Assembly: GCA_028865845.1 (NCBI GenBank)
Contig: JAGWJK010000250.1
Coordinates: 1-6,608 of the forward strand
DNA from: Rhizobiaceae bacterium
Lineage (GTDB): Bacteria > Pseudomonadota > Alphaproteobacteria > Rhizobiales > Rhizobiaceae
Direction of reading: 5' to 3'
Length of the DNA: 6,608 nt
The notes under the pieces are model-generated. The model had not been told where the DNA came from. It saw only the letters and a list, made by a program, of their open reading frames with translations, and made no database searches. Numbering within the stretch: position 1 is the stretch's first letter; each line of letters opens with the position of its first letter. Made by a program: the position numbers and the translations under genes. This document shows positions 1 to 5,879 of the stretch, piece by piece.

Positions 1-1052
1 AATTCGCCGATCTGCGCAAGCCCTGCCGAAACGGCAAAGCCCAGGCTGGCGGGATAGCGCAACAGAACGACTACGCCAAAGGCAATCAGCGATTTGCCGA
101 CGATGATCAGAAGCAACGTGCCCAGGACAAACAGCGGCTCGCGCAGCAGCACCGACGGGTCGAACAGCATGCCGACCGAGACGAAGAAAAGCACGGAGAA
201 AGCATTCTGCAGCGGCAGGGAATCCTCAGCGGCGCGATGGCTGAGACGAGACTCGCTCATGATCACGCCGGCGAAAAATGCGCCGAGAGCGAAGGAGACG
301 CCAAAGATTTCCGCCGCTCCAAAGGCGATCCCCAGCGCAATGGCAAGCACCGAGAGCGTGAACAATTCACGCGAGCCGGTGCGCGCGACGGAAATCAGCA
401 GCCAGGGAACAACCCTCGGGCCAACGAAGATCGCGACGGCGGCAAAAGCCGCGACCTTTAGGAGAGTAATGCCGATAGTCAGCGCGATGGGCGTCGAGGC
501 GCCCGCGGTCGCATCGGCATGGCCGCCGAGAACGCCGGCGAAAGCCGGCAGCAGCACGAGCGCTAGCACCATTGCCAAATCTTCGACGATCAGCCAGCCG
601 ACCGCGACGCGGCCACTGGTCGAATCGACGAGGTTTCGGTCCTCCAACGCCTTCAACAGCACCACGGTGCTGGCGACGGACAGGCTCAAGCCAAAGACAA
701 GCCCCGCACCAAGGCTCCAGCCCCAGAGGGAGGTGAGCCCAATGCCCACCAGCGTCGCAAGGGCGATCTGGCCGATGGCACCGGGGATGGCAACGCCGCG
801 CACAGCGAGCAGATCCGCTGCCGAGAAATGCAGGCCCACACCAAACATCAGCAGGATGACGCCGATCTCGGCCAGTTGCGAAGCAAGCGCACTGTCTCCT
901 ACGAAACCGGGTGTAGACGAGCCGATGAGGACGCCAGCGACGAGATATCCGACCAGCGGCGGCAAATGCAGCCGGTCGGCAAGGTAACCGAAAACGGCAG
1001 CCACAACGAAACTTGCGGAGATCAGTGCTATCAATGCGACGTCGTGCGGCAC
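1..1052 (-). CDS. ybaL: YbaL-type CPA2 monovalent cation:proton antiporter (partial, C-terminus cut by window)
   Basis: Inner-membrane cation/proton exchanger of the Kef/CPA2 family, expected to move K+ or Na+ against H+ and help control cytoplasmic pH or osmotic state. The reading frame is open for 350 residues and runs off the left edge. It matches E. coli YbaL almost block for block, as recalled from memory: LPPLVGYLVAGVLIG at about 30-44, AEIGVILLMFGVGLHFS at 61-77, SVASTVVLL at 125-133, GWLIVEDLAMVLALVLLP at 152-169 with the conserved membrane Asp158, TGSRELFTLSVLA at 225-237, and FFVSVGMLFDP at 289-299. About eleven hydrophobic spans are visible. The family is usually near 550-580 residues with a C-terminal TrkA-N (RCK) nucleotide-binding domain, which would lie outside the window. 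The start is GTG at 1052, chosen because GGGAAGGG (minus strand, 1058-1065) sits five bases upstream and the N-terminus aligns with YbaL. It follows the polyol dehydrogenase gene on the same strand, but a terminator lies between, so it is probably transcribed separately. Confidence 0.92.
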   Translation of the reverse strand, partial: MPHDVALIALISASFVVAAVFGYLADRLHLPPLVGYLVAGVLIGSSTPGFVGDSALASQLAEIGVILLMFGVGLHFSAADLLAVRGVAIPGAIGQIALATLVGIGLTSLWGWSLGAGLVFGLSLSVASTVVLLKALEDRNLVDSTSGRVAVGWLIVEDLAMVLALVLLPAFAGVLGGHADATAGASTPIALTIGITLLKVAAFAAVAIFVGPRVVPWLLISVARTGSRELFTLSVLAIALGIAFGAAEIFGVSFALGAFFAGVIMSESRLSHRAAEDSLPLQNAFSVLFFVSVGMLFDPSVLLREPLFVLGTLLLIIVGKSLIAFGVVVLLRYPASLGFAVSAGLAQIGE

Positions 1053-1193
1053 CGTGGCCCTTCCCGTTTGGAGGCGTTGCCGCCGGTTTCTCTAAGCGGC
1101 GCTACGCTAACATCGCTATTGCGCAGCCGTCTACGGGTCGAGCGACGATCCCCAAGCCGCGAGCGAGTTTTAACGGGATAAGACAAAGGACAG

Positions 1194-1223
1194 GCCGCCG
1201 CATGACCGGGATCACGCGGCGGC
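1194..1223 (-). terminator. Rho-independent-type terminator after the polyol dehydrogenase gene
   Basis: On the minus strand, starting 12 bases after the TAA stop, GCCGCCGC pairs with GCGGCGGC. The stem continues through a G.U pair and TGA/TCA, giving 12 pairs around a six-base loop (TCCCGG). It is followed by a moderately T-rich stretch, CTGTCCTTTGTCTTAT, rather than a pure T run. The wobble position is G.U when read as minus-strand RNA but an A.C mismatch on the plus strand. This favours a terminator for the minus-strand gene. Confidence 0.7.
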
Positions 1224-1235
1224 GAAAGCAGAAGC

Positions 1236-2282
1236 TTACTTATCCATCACGATCTGCAGCTTCACATCCGTCGGACGTGCTTCCACGGCGCGATCGAAGG
1301 CCTTGATGGAATCCTCGAAGCCGAAGGTTTCGGAAATCAGCGGCTTCAGATCGACACGGCCGGACGCGATGAGCGCGATGGACCGCTCATACTGATGCGC
1401 GTAGCGGAAGACGGTCTCCACGCGGATTTCCTTGGTCGACGCCGTCGACACGTCGAAGCCGACCGGATTGACGGGCAGGCCGACAGCAACGATGGCACCG
1501 CCCGGACGCGGCAATTCCATGACCGTCTCCCAGGCCTTCGGCGAACCGGAGCACTCGAATACGACATCCGCACCCCAGCCGTCCGTCAGGCGCGAGACTT
1601 CTTCGAGAAGGTTCTTCTCGCGGATGTTGACCGGGATGACGCCCTGGTACTGGGCAGCGATATCGAGTTTCGGCTGGGCGAGATCGGCGACAATGGCGCG
1701 GGCGCAACCGCCGGCAAGGGCGGCAATAGCCACCATGGTGCCGATCGGGCCGGCGCCAAGCACGACAGCGGTGTCGCCGGGCGTGATCCGCGCCTTGGTG
1801 GCGGCCTGCATGCCGACTGCAAAGGGCTCGACCATGGCACCCTCGGCGAAGCTGACATTGTCAGGCAGCTTGAAGGTGTAATTGGCGGGATGAATGACGA
1901 AGGGGGTCAGGACGCCGTGGATCGGCGGCGTTGCCCAGAAGGAAACGGCGGGATCGACATTGTACATGCCGAGACGGCTGGCCTTGGAGTTGGGGTCCGG
2001 AATACCGGGCTCCATGCAGACACGATCGCCGACTTTCAGATGCGTGACGCCGGCGCCGACTTCGACAATCGTACCGGCCGCTTCATGGCCGAGCACCATC
2101 GGCGCGTTGACCACGAACGGACCGATGCGGCCATGCGTATAATAATGCACGTCGGAGCCGCAGACGCCCACCGTATGTATCTTGATCTTGACTTCGCCCG
2201 GTCCGACCTCCTGGGGCAGGTCGATATCACGAAGCGCCAGCTCATGCTGACGTTCCAGTACCAGGGCACGCATCTTGCTCAT
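1236..2282 (-). CDS. Zinc-dependent NAD-linked polyol dehydrogenase (sorbitol/xylitol dehydrogenase type)
   Basis: Cytoplasmic medium-chain dehydrogenase of 348 residues, normal for the family; probably oxidises a polyol such as xylitol or sorbitol to the ketose. The GroES-like domain carries the catalytic zinc ligands Cys41 (VCGSDVHYY), His66 and Glu67 (GHEAAG), and Glu152 of the VEPFAVG motif. The Rossmann fold has GAGPIG at 176-181 and an acidic Asp200 at the end of the second strand (VADLAQPK), which predicts NAD rather than NADP. The cysteine quartet of the structural zinc is absent: residues 90-120 read [18 protein letters not shown] and so on, as in animal sorbitol dehydrogenase. The start is ATG 2282 because AGAGGA (2292-2297) lies nine bases upstream. 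A start at 2327 would add 15 residues unlike the family and has no such site. It is transcribed alone: divergent from the small gene at 2547 and closed by the hairpin at 1194-1223. The exact polyol cannot be read from sequence; threonine or other polyol substrates are possible. Confidence 0.9.
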   Translation of the reverse strand: MSKMRALVLERQHELALRDIDLPQEVGPGEVKIKIHTVGVCGSDVHYYTHGRIGPFVVNAPMVLGHEAAGTIVEVGAGVTHLKVGDRVCMEPGIPDPNSKASRLGMYNVDPAVSFWATPPIHGVLTPFVIHPANYTFKLPDNVSFAEGAMVEPFAVGMQAATKARITPGDTAVVLGAGPIGTMVAIAALAGGCARAIVADLAQPKLDIAAQYQGVIPVNIREKNLLEEVSRLTDGWGADVVFECSGSPKAWETVMELPRPGGAIVAVGLPVNPVGFDVSTASTKEIRVETVFRYAHQYERSIALIASGRVDLKPLISETFGFEDSIKAFDRAVEARPTDVKLQIVMDK

Positions 2283-2346
2283 CACGTATTTTCCTCTGTT
2301 CCGAAGCAATCTCCCATCCGGACGCAAGCGTCAGGACATCTTCGCC

Positions 2347-2358
2347 GGTTATATAACC
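2347..2358. promoter_or_regulatory. 12-bp perfect palindrome GGTTATATAACC, candidate -10 or operator for the polyol dehydrogenase
   Basis: GGTTATATAACC reads the same on both strands and is AT-rich at the centre. It lies about 65 bases upstream of the dehydrogenase start. TTATAT or TATATA inside it would serve as a -10 element on the minus strand, but I see no convincing -35 hexamer at 16-18 bases. It may therefore be an operator, or both. Confidence 0.35.
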
Positions 2359-2409
2359 ATGATCGGCGCCACAAAACGATCTCTCAGTGAAAATAGCGCC
2401 AAATCCACT

Positions 2410-2427
2410 CGGTTCGGCTCCGAACCG
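2410..2427. promoter_or_regulatory. Perfect 8-2-8 inverted repeat, candidate operator
   Basis: CGGTTCGG-CT-CCGAACCG is a perfect 8-base inverted repeat with a two-base centre, lying in the divergent intergenic region. A two-base centre cannot form a tight RNA hairpin, and no clean T run follows directly on either strand. It fits a dimeric regulator binding site better than a terminator. It is 120 bases upstream of the small gene and 128 bases upstream of the dehydrogenase start, so it could control either. The regulator is unknown and is not encoded in the window. Confidence 0.5.
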
Positions 2428-2486
2428 GATGGATATTTTTCGACCTGATATATTAGAAGGTTATTTAGGAATAATATTCTCCCATT

Positions 2487-2506
2487 GGTATTGACTGGTA
2501 TTGAAA
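2487..2506 (+). repeat. Tandem direct repeat (GGTATTGA, 10-base period)
   Basis: GGTATTGA occurs at 2487-2494 and again at 2497-2504, separated by CT, so the two copies lie about one helical turn apart. The TTGACT formed across the copies (2491-2496) is the best -35 candidate for the downstream small gene. The repeat may be a pair of half-sites for a regulator or partly coincidental promoter sequence. Confidence 0.45.
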
Positions 2507-2521
2507 TTCTTGCCCTTTTAT
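2491..2521 (+). promoter_or_regulatory. Candidate housekeeping promoter for the 44-residue membrane protein
   Basis: TTGACT at 2491-2496 resembles the rhizobial -35 (CTTGAC). The nearest -10-like hexamers, CTTTTA at 2515-2520 or TTTTAT at 2516-2521, are 18-19 bases away. The spacing is slightly long and the -10 is weak. Transcription would begin just upstream of the ribosome binding site at 2531-2537. Confidence 0.35.
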
Positions 2522-2546
2522 CACCACGGAAGAGGAGACGCGTAGA

Positions 2547-2681
2547 ATGACATACGACTGGACCGGTCAACGCACCCGCCGGATAAAAATGTTGCGTGCG
2601 GCGAGCATCGGGATGCTCCTTCTAATTCTGGCCATCGTGCCCACGCTAATGATGCGCTACAACCTGATCCACTTTAATTAG
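2547..2681 (+). CDS. Small single-span membrane protein, 44 residues, function unknown
   Basis: I do not recognise this protein. It runs from ATG 2547 to TAG 2679-2681. AGAGGAG at 2531-2537 is a strong ribosome binding site nine bases before the ATG. The N-terminal part (MTYDWTGQRTRRIKMLR) carries Arg9, Arg11, Arg12, Lys14 and Arg17. A hydrophobic stretch of about 18 residues, Ala18 to Met35 (centre IGMLLLILAIVPTL), follows, then a short tail with Arg37, Tyr and His. By the positive-inside rule the N-terminus should be cytoplasmic and the tail periplasmic. There is no cleavage site, so it is a membrane anchor rather than a secreted peptide. About 73 percent of third codon positions are G or C, in keeping with a real gene. 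It is the only plus-strand gene here, divergent from the polyol dehydrogenase and convergent with the MFS gene 43 bases away. It could be a regulatory microprotein, a toxin-like peptide or a small conserved rhizobial membrane protein. Confidence 0.65.
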   Translation: MTYDWTGQRTRRIKMLRAASIGMLLLILAIVPTLMMRYNLIHFN

Positions 2682-2724
2682 TGCCGCGCGGTCCGACATC
2701 CGAGACGAGCGCCATAACATTCTG

Positions 2725-4188
2725 TCAGGCTGCCTTCTTAGCAGTCAGTTTCGGCTTGCGTGAGACATTGTCGCCCGCCTTCGGATCAAGCGAGAGGCAA
2801 TCGAACACCGCAAGCAACGCGATGATGCCGAGCATGAGGAAGGTGAGACGGAACTCTATGCCCGTCACGCCGCCCAATCCGATCGGCGCGCTGATCGCCT
2901 GGCCGATGCGGATGCCGATGGCGCCGACGGCGATGCCCATCCCCATGGTCAGCTGAAACGCCGTGCTGAATAGCGTATTCGCGCCCGTCATCTGTTGCGG
3001 CGGGATATCCGCGAAGGCGATGGTATTCAGCGCCGTGAAATGCATCGACCGGCACATGCCGCTGATGAACATCACGGGAACGGTGAACCAAAGCGGCGCT
3101 TCGGGTGAAAATAGTGCGCAAAGCGCGATGAAGATCGCGTTGAGGACGCCGTTGACCACGAGAACCGGCTTGAAGCCGAAACGCCGCAGGATCGGCGTGG
3201 TGCCCGGCTTCATGGCCAGATTGCCCGCAAAAACGACGAGGGTGAGCATCCCGGCGTGAAACGCGCTGAGCCCGAAGCCGACCTGGAACATCACCGGCAG
3301 CAGAAAGGGAACGGCACCGATCGCGATACGAAACAGCGAGCCGCCGGATATGGTAATGGCGAAAGTCCGCTGCCGAAGTCCGGAAAGATCGATCAGCGGA
3401 TGCTCGGTTCGCAGAAAGTGGAATGTCGCGACAGCGAGCAGAACGCTGCCGGCGACCACGTAACTCCAGGCTTCCAACCAGGCGGGATCCGGGCGACCGA
3501 TGAGCTCGAGCCCATACATCAGGCTTGCCAGTCCAAGACCACTGACGACGAAACCAATCCAGTCGAAAGGCGGCCTCGCAGCACTCTTCATTTCCGGGAT
3601 GAGAATGACGGCGAAGATCAGGGCCAGAACGCCGAGCGGAAGGTTCAGAAAGAAGATCCAGCGCCAGCTCGCATGGTCGGTAATGAAGCCGCCGAGCGGC
3701 GGCCCGAGGATCGGCGCCACCAGGGCCGGCCAGGTGATCGTCGCGATCGCCGAGATCAGCTGTTCCTTCGGCGTGTTGTTGAGGACCACGAGCCGACCGA
3801 CCGGCACCATCATCGCGCCGCCGATGCCCTGTAGCACGCGCATCGCGACGAAGGAGCCGACACCATTGGCAAAACCGCATAATACGGATGCGAGCGTGAA
3901 GACTATAACCGCCGACGTAAAGACCAGGCGGGGACCAAAACGATCGCTGATCCAGCCGCTGATGGGGATGAAGACACCGAGCGTCAACAGATAAGCGCTC
4001 ATGCCGATGTTGAGATCAACCGGACGCGAGCCGAAGGAAATTGCCATCTGCGGTAGAGCGGTGGCGATGACCGTGCCGTCCAGGTTTTCCATGAAAAAGG
4101 CACCTGCGACGAGGAGAGCGATCAGCAAAGGGCGCGAACTCGAAGTCTGCGCCGCCGGCTTCCGCTGGCGCGTCGTTATATCAGTCAT
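2725..4188 (-). CDS. DHA2-type MFS transporter (EmrB/QacA-like, 14 membrane spans)
   Basis: Inner-membrane proton-coupled transporter of 487 residues, probably an exporter of a drug, organic acid or other small molecule. Family marks: motif D1 at 34-46 (ENLDGTVIATALP), motif A at 78-87 (GWISDRFGPR) between spans 2 and 3, the arginine motif RVLQGIGGAMMVP at 117-129, and antiporter motif C at 155-167 (ALVAPILGPPLGG). About 14 hydrophobic spans can be drawn, the usual DHA2 number, and the tail is short and basic (KPKLTAKKAA). The start is ATG 4188 (MTDITTRQRK), because GGAG at 4199-4202 lies ten bases upstream. A start at 4272 would add 28 charged residues and lacks a binding site. It follows gabD on the same strand after 210 bases that contain inverted repeats, so it probably has its own promoter. 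No membrane-fusion (EmrA) partner is adjacent. The substrate is unknown. Confidence 0.88.
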   Translation of the reverse strand: MTDITTRQRKPAAQTSSSRPLLIALLVAGAFFMENLDGTVIATALPQMAISFGSRPVDLNIGMSAYLLTLGVFIPISGWISDRFGPRLVFTSAVIVFTLASVLCGFANGVGSFVAMRVLQGIGGAMMVPVGRLVVLNNTPKEQLISAIATITWPALVAPILGPPLGGFITDHASWRWIFFLNLPLGVLALIFAVILIPEMKSAARPPFDWIGFVVSGLGLASLMYGLELIGRPDPAWLEAWSYVVAGSVLLAVATFHFLRTEHPLIDLSGLRQRTFAITISGGSLFRIAIGAVPFLLPVMFQVGFGLSAFHAGMLTLVVFAGNLAMKPGTTPILRRFGFKPVLVVNGVLNAIFIALCALFSPEAPLWFTVPVMFISGMCRSMHFTALNTIAFADIPPQQMTGANTLFSTAFQLTMGMGIAVGAIGIRIGQAISAPIGLGGVTGIEFRLTFLMLGIIALLAVFDCLSLDPKAGDNVSRKPKLTAKKAA

Positions 4189-4280
4189 TGAAAAATTGCT
4201 CCGAATCCGCCTCGCATCCCGAAGCCATCTAAACGGTTCAAGGCGGTCTTCGATAGACCGAAATCTTTCCATTTGCAGAT

Positions 4281-4296
4281 GAAACGATCACGTTTC
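4281..4296. promoter_or_regulatory. Inverted repeat GAAACG-N4-CGTTTC, candidate operator of the MFS gene
   Basis: GAAACG-ATCA-CGTTTC is a perfect 6-4-6 inverted repeat centred 100 bases upstream of the transporter start. Efflux pumps of this family are commonly repressed by TetR- or MarR-type proteins that bind repeats of this size. No such regulator gene lies in the window, so the assignment is inference. Confidence 0.4.
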
Positions 4297-4342
4297 GCTT
4301 AACAAGTGGATCAGAATTTGATCAGCCGCCATACTGCCGCTG

Positions 4343-4367
4343 CCGAGGTCGAGCTGATCGGCCTCGG
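4343..4367. other. Hairpin downstream of gabD
   Basis: CCGAGG pairs with CCTCGG and, after one unpaired position, CGA with TCG, around a five-base loop. It begins 32 bases past the gabD stop. Read as plus-strand RNA the odd position is a U.G pair, giving ten continuous pairs followed by TTTCGTT. Read as minus-strand RNA it is a C.A mismatch with no T run. It is therefore not a convincing gabD terminator, though it could protect or attenuate the message. Confidence 0.35.
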
Positions 4368-4398
4368 TTTCGTTGCGGGCAGGAATGCGCGATGTCTG

Positions 4399-5877
4399 TT
4401 ACCAGGTAACGGCGATATATTTGGTCTCGCAGAATTCGAGGATGCCGTGATGCGCGCCCTCGCGGCCGAGACCGCTCTGCTTGGTGCCGCCGAATGGTGC
4501 GGCCGGATCGGAGACGAGGCCGCGATTGAGGCCGACCATGCCGCTCTCCATCTTCTCCGACACACGCAGCCCCCTGCTTAGATCGCGGGTGTAGACGTAA
4601 GAGATCAGCCCAAACTCCGTATCGTTGGCGGCCCGGATAACTTCCTCTTCCGTCTCGAAAGTGGTGATGGCTGCGATGGGTCCGAAAATCTCGGCGGCGG
4701 TGATGTCCGCATCCGCCGTTACGTCCTTCAACACCGTCGGCGGGAAATAATAGCCGGCTTGATCAAGCGGCTTTCCGCCCGTCAGAACCTTGGCGCCCCG
4801 CGCCGTTGCGTCTTCGACCAGCCCGGCGATGCGGTCCAGCGCGGTCTTGTTGATCACCGGCCCGCATTGGGTGGCCTTGTCGTAGCCTGCACCGACCGTC
4901 ATCGCGCTCATCCGCTCCGACAGGCGCTTGGAAAATTCGTCGACGACTCCCTTCTGTACATAGAAGCGATTTGCCGCCGTGCAGGCTTCGCCGCCATTGC
5001 GCATCTTGGCAACCATTGCCCCTTCGATCGCGGCGTCCAGATCGGCATCGTCGAAGACGATGAACGGCGCGTTGCCGCCGAGCTCCATCGAGCAGGAGAT
5101 GACGGTATCCGCGGCCTCGTGCAGCAGCTTGCGTCCGACCGGTGTCGAGCCGGTGAACGAGAGTTTGCGTACGCGCGGATCATGCAGCATGGCGCTGACC
5201 ACCGGGCCGGCCTGCGTCGTGGTGATGACGTTGACAACGCCGTCGGGCACGCCGGCTTCCTTGTAGATTTCGGCCAGCGCGAAAGCCGTGAGCGGCGTCT
5301 CCGTCGCCGGCTTCAGCACGCAGGTGCAGCCCGCCGCAAGCGCCGGCGCGATCTTGCGCGTCGCCATCGCCGCCGGGAAGTTCCAGGGCGTGACCAGCAC
5401 GGCAATCCCGATCGGCTGATGCTGGACGATGATCTTGTTGGCACCCGAGGGGGCCGAATAGATGTCGCCGTTCAGCCGCACGGCTTCCTCGGAGAACCAG
5501 CGGAAGAATTCAGCGGCATAGGCGACTTCGCCATGGGCATCGTTCAGCGCCTTGCCATTTTCGAGGCTGATCAATTCCGCCAGCATGTCCTTGCGTTCGA
5601 TCATCAGCTCGAAGCAGCGGCGCAAGATTTCCGAGCGCTTGCGCGGCGCTGTCGCAGCCCATCCGGCAGCGGCAGCATGCGCGGCGGCGACCGCTTCCAT
5701 GGCGTCGTCCACGGTGCAATCGGCAACCGAGGCGATGGCGACGCCAGTGGACGGGTCGAGCACATCGGCCCTGTTGCCGCTGGAAGCCGGGCGCCATTTG
5801 CCGCCGATATGGAGATCAGTCGGGATGGAGGCGACATCGAAGCTGATGGCGGCGGAGATTTTCTGGATGGCGTTCAT
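4399..5877 (-). CDS. gabD: NAD(P)-dependent succinate-semialdehyde dehydrogenase (GabD type)
   Basis: Cytoplasmic aldehyde dehydrogenase of 492 residues, likely oxidising succinic semialdehyde to succinate, which enters the TCA cycle. All core residues are present: Asn166 (TPWNF), Lys189 (VLKPATE), FTGSTPVG at 241-248 for the cofactor, general base Glu265 (MELGGNAP), nucleophile Cys299 (NGGEACTAANR) and Glu396 (EIFGP). The C-terminal block PAAPFGGTKQSGLGREG at 458-474 is typical of the SSADH branch. Residue 301, two after the nucleophile, is Ala; E. coli GabD and human SSADH have a second Cys there. The residue after KPA is Thr192 where NAD-preferring relatives often have Glu, so NADP use is possible. 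ATG 5877 lies two bases after the stop of the iron-type alcohol dehydrogenase, and an AAAGG site (5888-5892) sits inside that gene's end. The two are therefore co-transcribed and probably act in sequence. Another semialdehyde or aliphatic aldehyde is possible as substrate. Confidence 0.88.
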   Translation of the reverse strand: MNAIQKISAAISFDVASIPTDLHIGGKWRPASSGNRADVLDPSTGVAIASVADCTVDDAMEAVAAAHAAAAGWAATAPRKRSEILRRCFELMIERKDMLAELISLENGKALNDAHGEVAYAAEFFRWFSEEAVRLNGDIYSAPSGANKIIVQHQPIGIAVLVTPWNFPAAMATRKIAPALAAGCTCVLKPATETPLTAFALAEIYKEAGVPDGVVNVITTTQAGPVVSAMLHDPRVRKLSFTGSTPVGRKLLHEAADTVISCSMELGGNAPFIVFDDADLDAAIEGAMVAKMRNGGEACTAANRFYVQKGVVDEFSKRLSERMSAMTVGAGYDKATQCGPVINKTALDRIAGLVEDATARGAKVLTGGKPLDQAGYYFPPTVLKDVTADADITAAEIFGPIAAITTFETEEEVIRAANDTEFGLISYVYTRDLSRGLRVSEKMESGMVGLNRGLVSDPAAPFGGTKQSGLGREGAHHGILEFCETKYIAVTW

Positions 5878-5879
5878 GT

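Larger units (their letters stand above)
2283..2546. promoter_or_regulatory. Divergent control region between the polyol dehydrogenase and the 44-residue membrane protein
   Basis: This 264-base gap is much more AT-rich than the genes around it, especially 2428-2520. It separates two divergent genes. It holds inverted repeats at 2321-2332 (GACGC-AA-GCGTC), 2347-2358, 2410-2427 and 2469-2479 (GAATA-A-TATTC), plus a tandem direct repeat at 2487-2506. An open frame crosses part of it on the minus strand but has no ribosome binding site and no recognisable protein character. I read the whole stretch as regulatory DNA. Confidence 0.6.
4189..4398 (-). promoter_or_regulatory. Leader region of the MFS gene with inverted repeats
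   Basis: These 210 bases hold no supported gene. They contain, in order along the minus strand, a hairpin after gabD (4343-4367), two direct GATCAG copies (4309-4314 and 4320-4325, eleven bases apart), an inverted repeat at 4281-4296, and a second hairpin, CGGTCT-ATCGA-AGACCG, at 4244-4260. The leader is long enough for a promoter and operator. I could not place convincing -35 and -10 hexamers. Confidence 0.45.

Noticed and set aside
1..5. EcoRI half-site at the window edge, possible cloning junction
   Set aside because: The bases encode the conserved Gly-Glu-Phe of YbaL, so native sequence explains them.
94..987. 297-codon plus-strand open frame opposite the antiporter
   Set aside because: The minus-strand frame matches YbaL throughout. 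The plus-strand product is Ser/Thr/Pro/Arg-rich and has no ribosome binding site or recognisable domain.
1395..2390. 331-codon plus-strand open frame opposite the polyol dehydrogenase
   Set aside because: It is antisense to a conserved enzyme and has the same Arg/Gly/Asp-rich shadow composition and no family motif.
2497..2514. Possible sigma-54 promoter (TGG...TTGC) before the small gene
   Set aside because: The GG and GC elements are 13 bases apart instead of the required 10, so it cannot be a normal -24/-12 promoter.
2349..2570. 73-codon minus-strand open frame in the divergent intergenic region
   Set aside because: There is no ribosome binding site, the composition is unremarkable, and it runs through the palindromes and antisense to the start of the better supported microprotein gene.
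4398..4410. Palindrome GTTACC-A-GGTAAC at the gabD stop codon
   Set aside because: It mostly falls in the final Val-Thr-Trp-stop codons, is short and has a one-base centre; coincidence is the simpler reading.
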